Below are positions 25,754 through 26,521 of a stretch of 26,521 bases of DNA, piece by piece. How positions within the stretch are numbered: position 1 is the first letter of the stretch; every line of letters begins with the position of its first letter. A model generated the notes under the pieces. That model did not search any database. It saw only the letters and a program-made list of their open reading frames with translations, and was not told where the DNA came from. A program made the translations under genes and the position numbers. This DNA is from a virus: positions 1 through 26,521 of the IMG/VR virus record IMGVR_UViG_3300044293_000595; one strand, given 5' to 3'.

Positions 25754-26521
25754 ATGTCAATTTCAAAAATTCAACAAACTCAAATTAGGGGTTCGCTTTC
25801 TTTCGACGATGGGTTACCAGCAGGCGCTGACTTAGCTGGTAAGTCTACGGTGAAGGGCGACCTCGATGCGCTTCGTTCACAAATGAAGCGTATCATTGGT
25901 AAGGACGCATGGTATGCTGAACTAGACGGTTTACAAGACCTTGCTGACATCTATGCAGCAGTTCATATGACCGGTTCCGACGCAGATTTCCAAGGCGAAA
26001 TCTCCTCGGTTAGTCATGCCTCTATCGGTGGCGATCTCAGCGTGGCCGCTGCCGCCAGTATCGGCGGTGATTTAGGCGTTACAGGAGATTCTACGTTCGC
26101 GGGGGATGCGATTATTGCTGGTGCCGTCAACATCGGTGGCGGTTATGGATCCGGCGGCGTTTCTGTGGACATGGATGGTAACGTCTCCATGAACGGAAAC
26201 CTCATTGTTGATGCCAACGTCACCCTCGGCAATGCGTCAACTGATCTCATCACGTTCAATGCCAAGGCCGCCGGCGAGCTTAACATGAATTCTCACAAGA
26301 TCGTTGGTTTGGCTCAAGCTGGTGCACCTGGTGACGCTCTCGCCTTTGGCATGGATGCTTTTGTCTCCGACTTGATCGTTACTGGTGGACACTTCACTGT
26401 TGAGGCAGACGGTGACACTAACATAGCAGGAACACTCGACGTCGGCGGAGCAGTAAACTTCTCCAGCACGCTACAAGCTGGCGCTACTTCGCTCGACTCG
26501 CTCGCTGTCTCAGGAGCAACA
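25754..26521 (+). CDS. Tail fibre-like structural protein with hexapeptide repeats (3' end outside window)
   Basis: The frame opens at ATG 25754 (AGGTGG 4 bp upstream) and is still open after 256 codons at the right edge. Residues about 34-65 (DLDALRSQMKRIIGKDAWY, then LADIY) match the short helical element often found near the start of fibre-like proteins in T4-related marine phages. From about residue 85 the protein becomes a series of six-residue units of the form x-x-(I/V/F)-x-G-x (SIGGDL, SVAAAA, SIGGDL, GVTGDS, TFAGDA), which predicts a beta-helical, probably trimeric shaft. The coding sequence is much richer in GC than the other genes (36 of 60 bases at 26041-26100). It is on the opposite strand from the tail cluster. 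Receptor-binding parts would be downstream. Confidence 0.75.
   Translation, partial: MSISKIQQTQIRGSLSFDDGLPAGADLAGKSTVKGDLDALRSQMKRIIGKDAWYAELDGLQDLADIYAAVHMTGSDADFQGEISSVSHASIGGDLSVAAAASIGGDLGVTGDSTFAGDAIIAGAVNIGGGYGSGGVSVDMDGNVSMNGNLIVDANVTLGNASTDLITFNAKAAGELNMNSHKIVGLAQAGAPGDALAFGMDAFVSDLIVTGGHFTVEADGDTNIAGTLDVGGAVNFSSTLQAGATSLDSLAVSGAT

Overview
The window looks like part of the late, virion-structure region of a large, AT-rich phage with a contractile tail, distantly related to T4. The evidence is the set and order of T4-type tail genes. Reading leftward on the minus strand there are two neck-like proteins, a tail-completion (gp15-like) protein, three tail sheath paralogues, a gp19-like tube, a gp26-like baseplate/assembly protein, a small partner, a very long tape measure, and a large unknown protein. 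No tRNA, rRNA, CRISPR array, integrase or insertion sequence was seen. The host cannot be named from this window.

Layout, right to left along the direction of transcription. 25500-22304 carries the head-tail joining and tail-completion genes, packed with 12-bp or 4-bp junctions. 22237-12819 carries three tandem sheath genes of 1008, 1017 and 1042 aa. Each is preceded by a copy of a shared motif (RATACTTATNA, one degenerate), and a terminator lies between the second and third. 11042-10554 is the tube gene. It is bracketed by two homing endonucleases of one family: an intact copy on the plus strand (11164-12822) and a copy on the minus strand (10513-8856) broken by three single-base frameshifts. 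8785-7672 holds the gp26-like gene and an overlapping small ORF, arranged like a tail-assembly-chaperone pair with a possible +1 frameshift. 7620-2618 holds a small unknown, the 1461-aa tape measure and another small unknown. 2612 to the left edge is an open frame of at least 870 codons with one clear membrane segment. At the right end (25754 onward) transcription turns to the plus strand into a GC-rich, hexapeptide-repeat tail-fibre-like gene that runs off the window.

How the parts work together: the tape measure and the putative chaperone pair set tail length, the tube polymerises on them, and the sheath subunits polymerise around the tube. The gp15-like protein then caps the tail and the neck proteins join it to the head. 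The items most worth following up are: the tube gene bracketed by a live and a dead endonuclease; a start codon buried in a perfect hairpin; a TCC-TGA recoding candidate; three sheath paralogues, one with altered signature motifs; and a repeated promoter-like motif. Functional names rest on recognising family motifs by eye; no database search was run.
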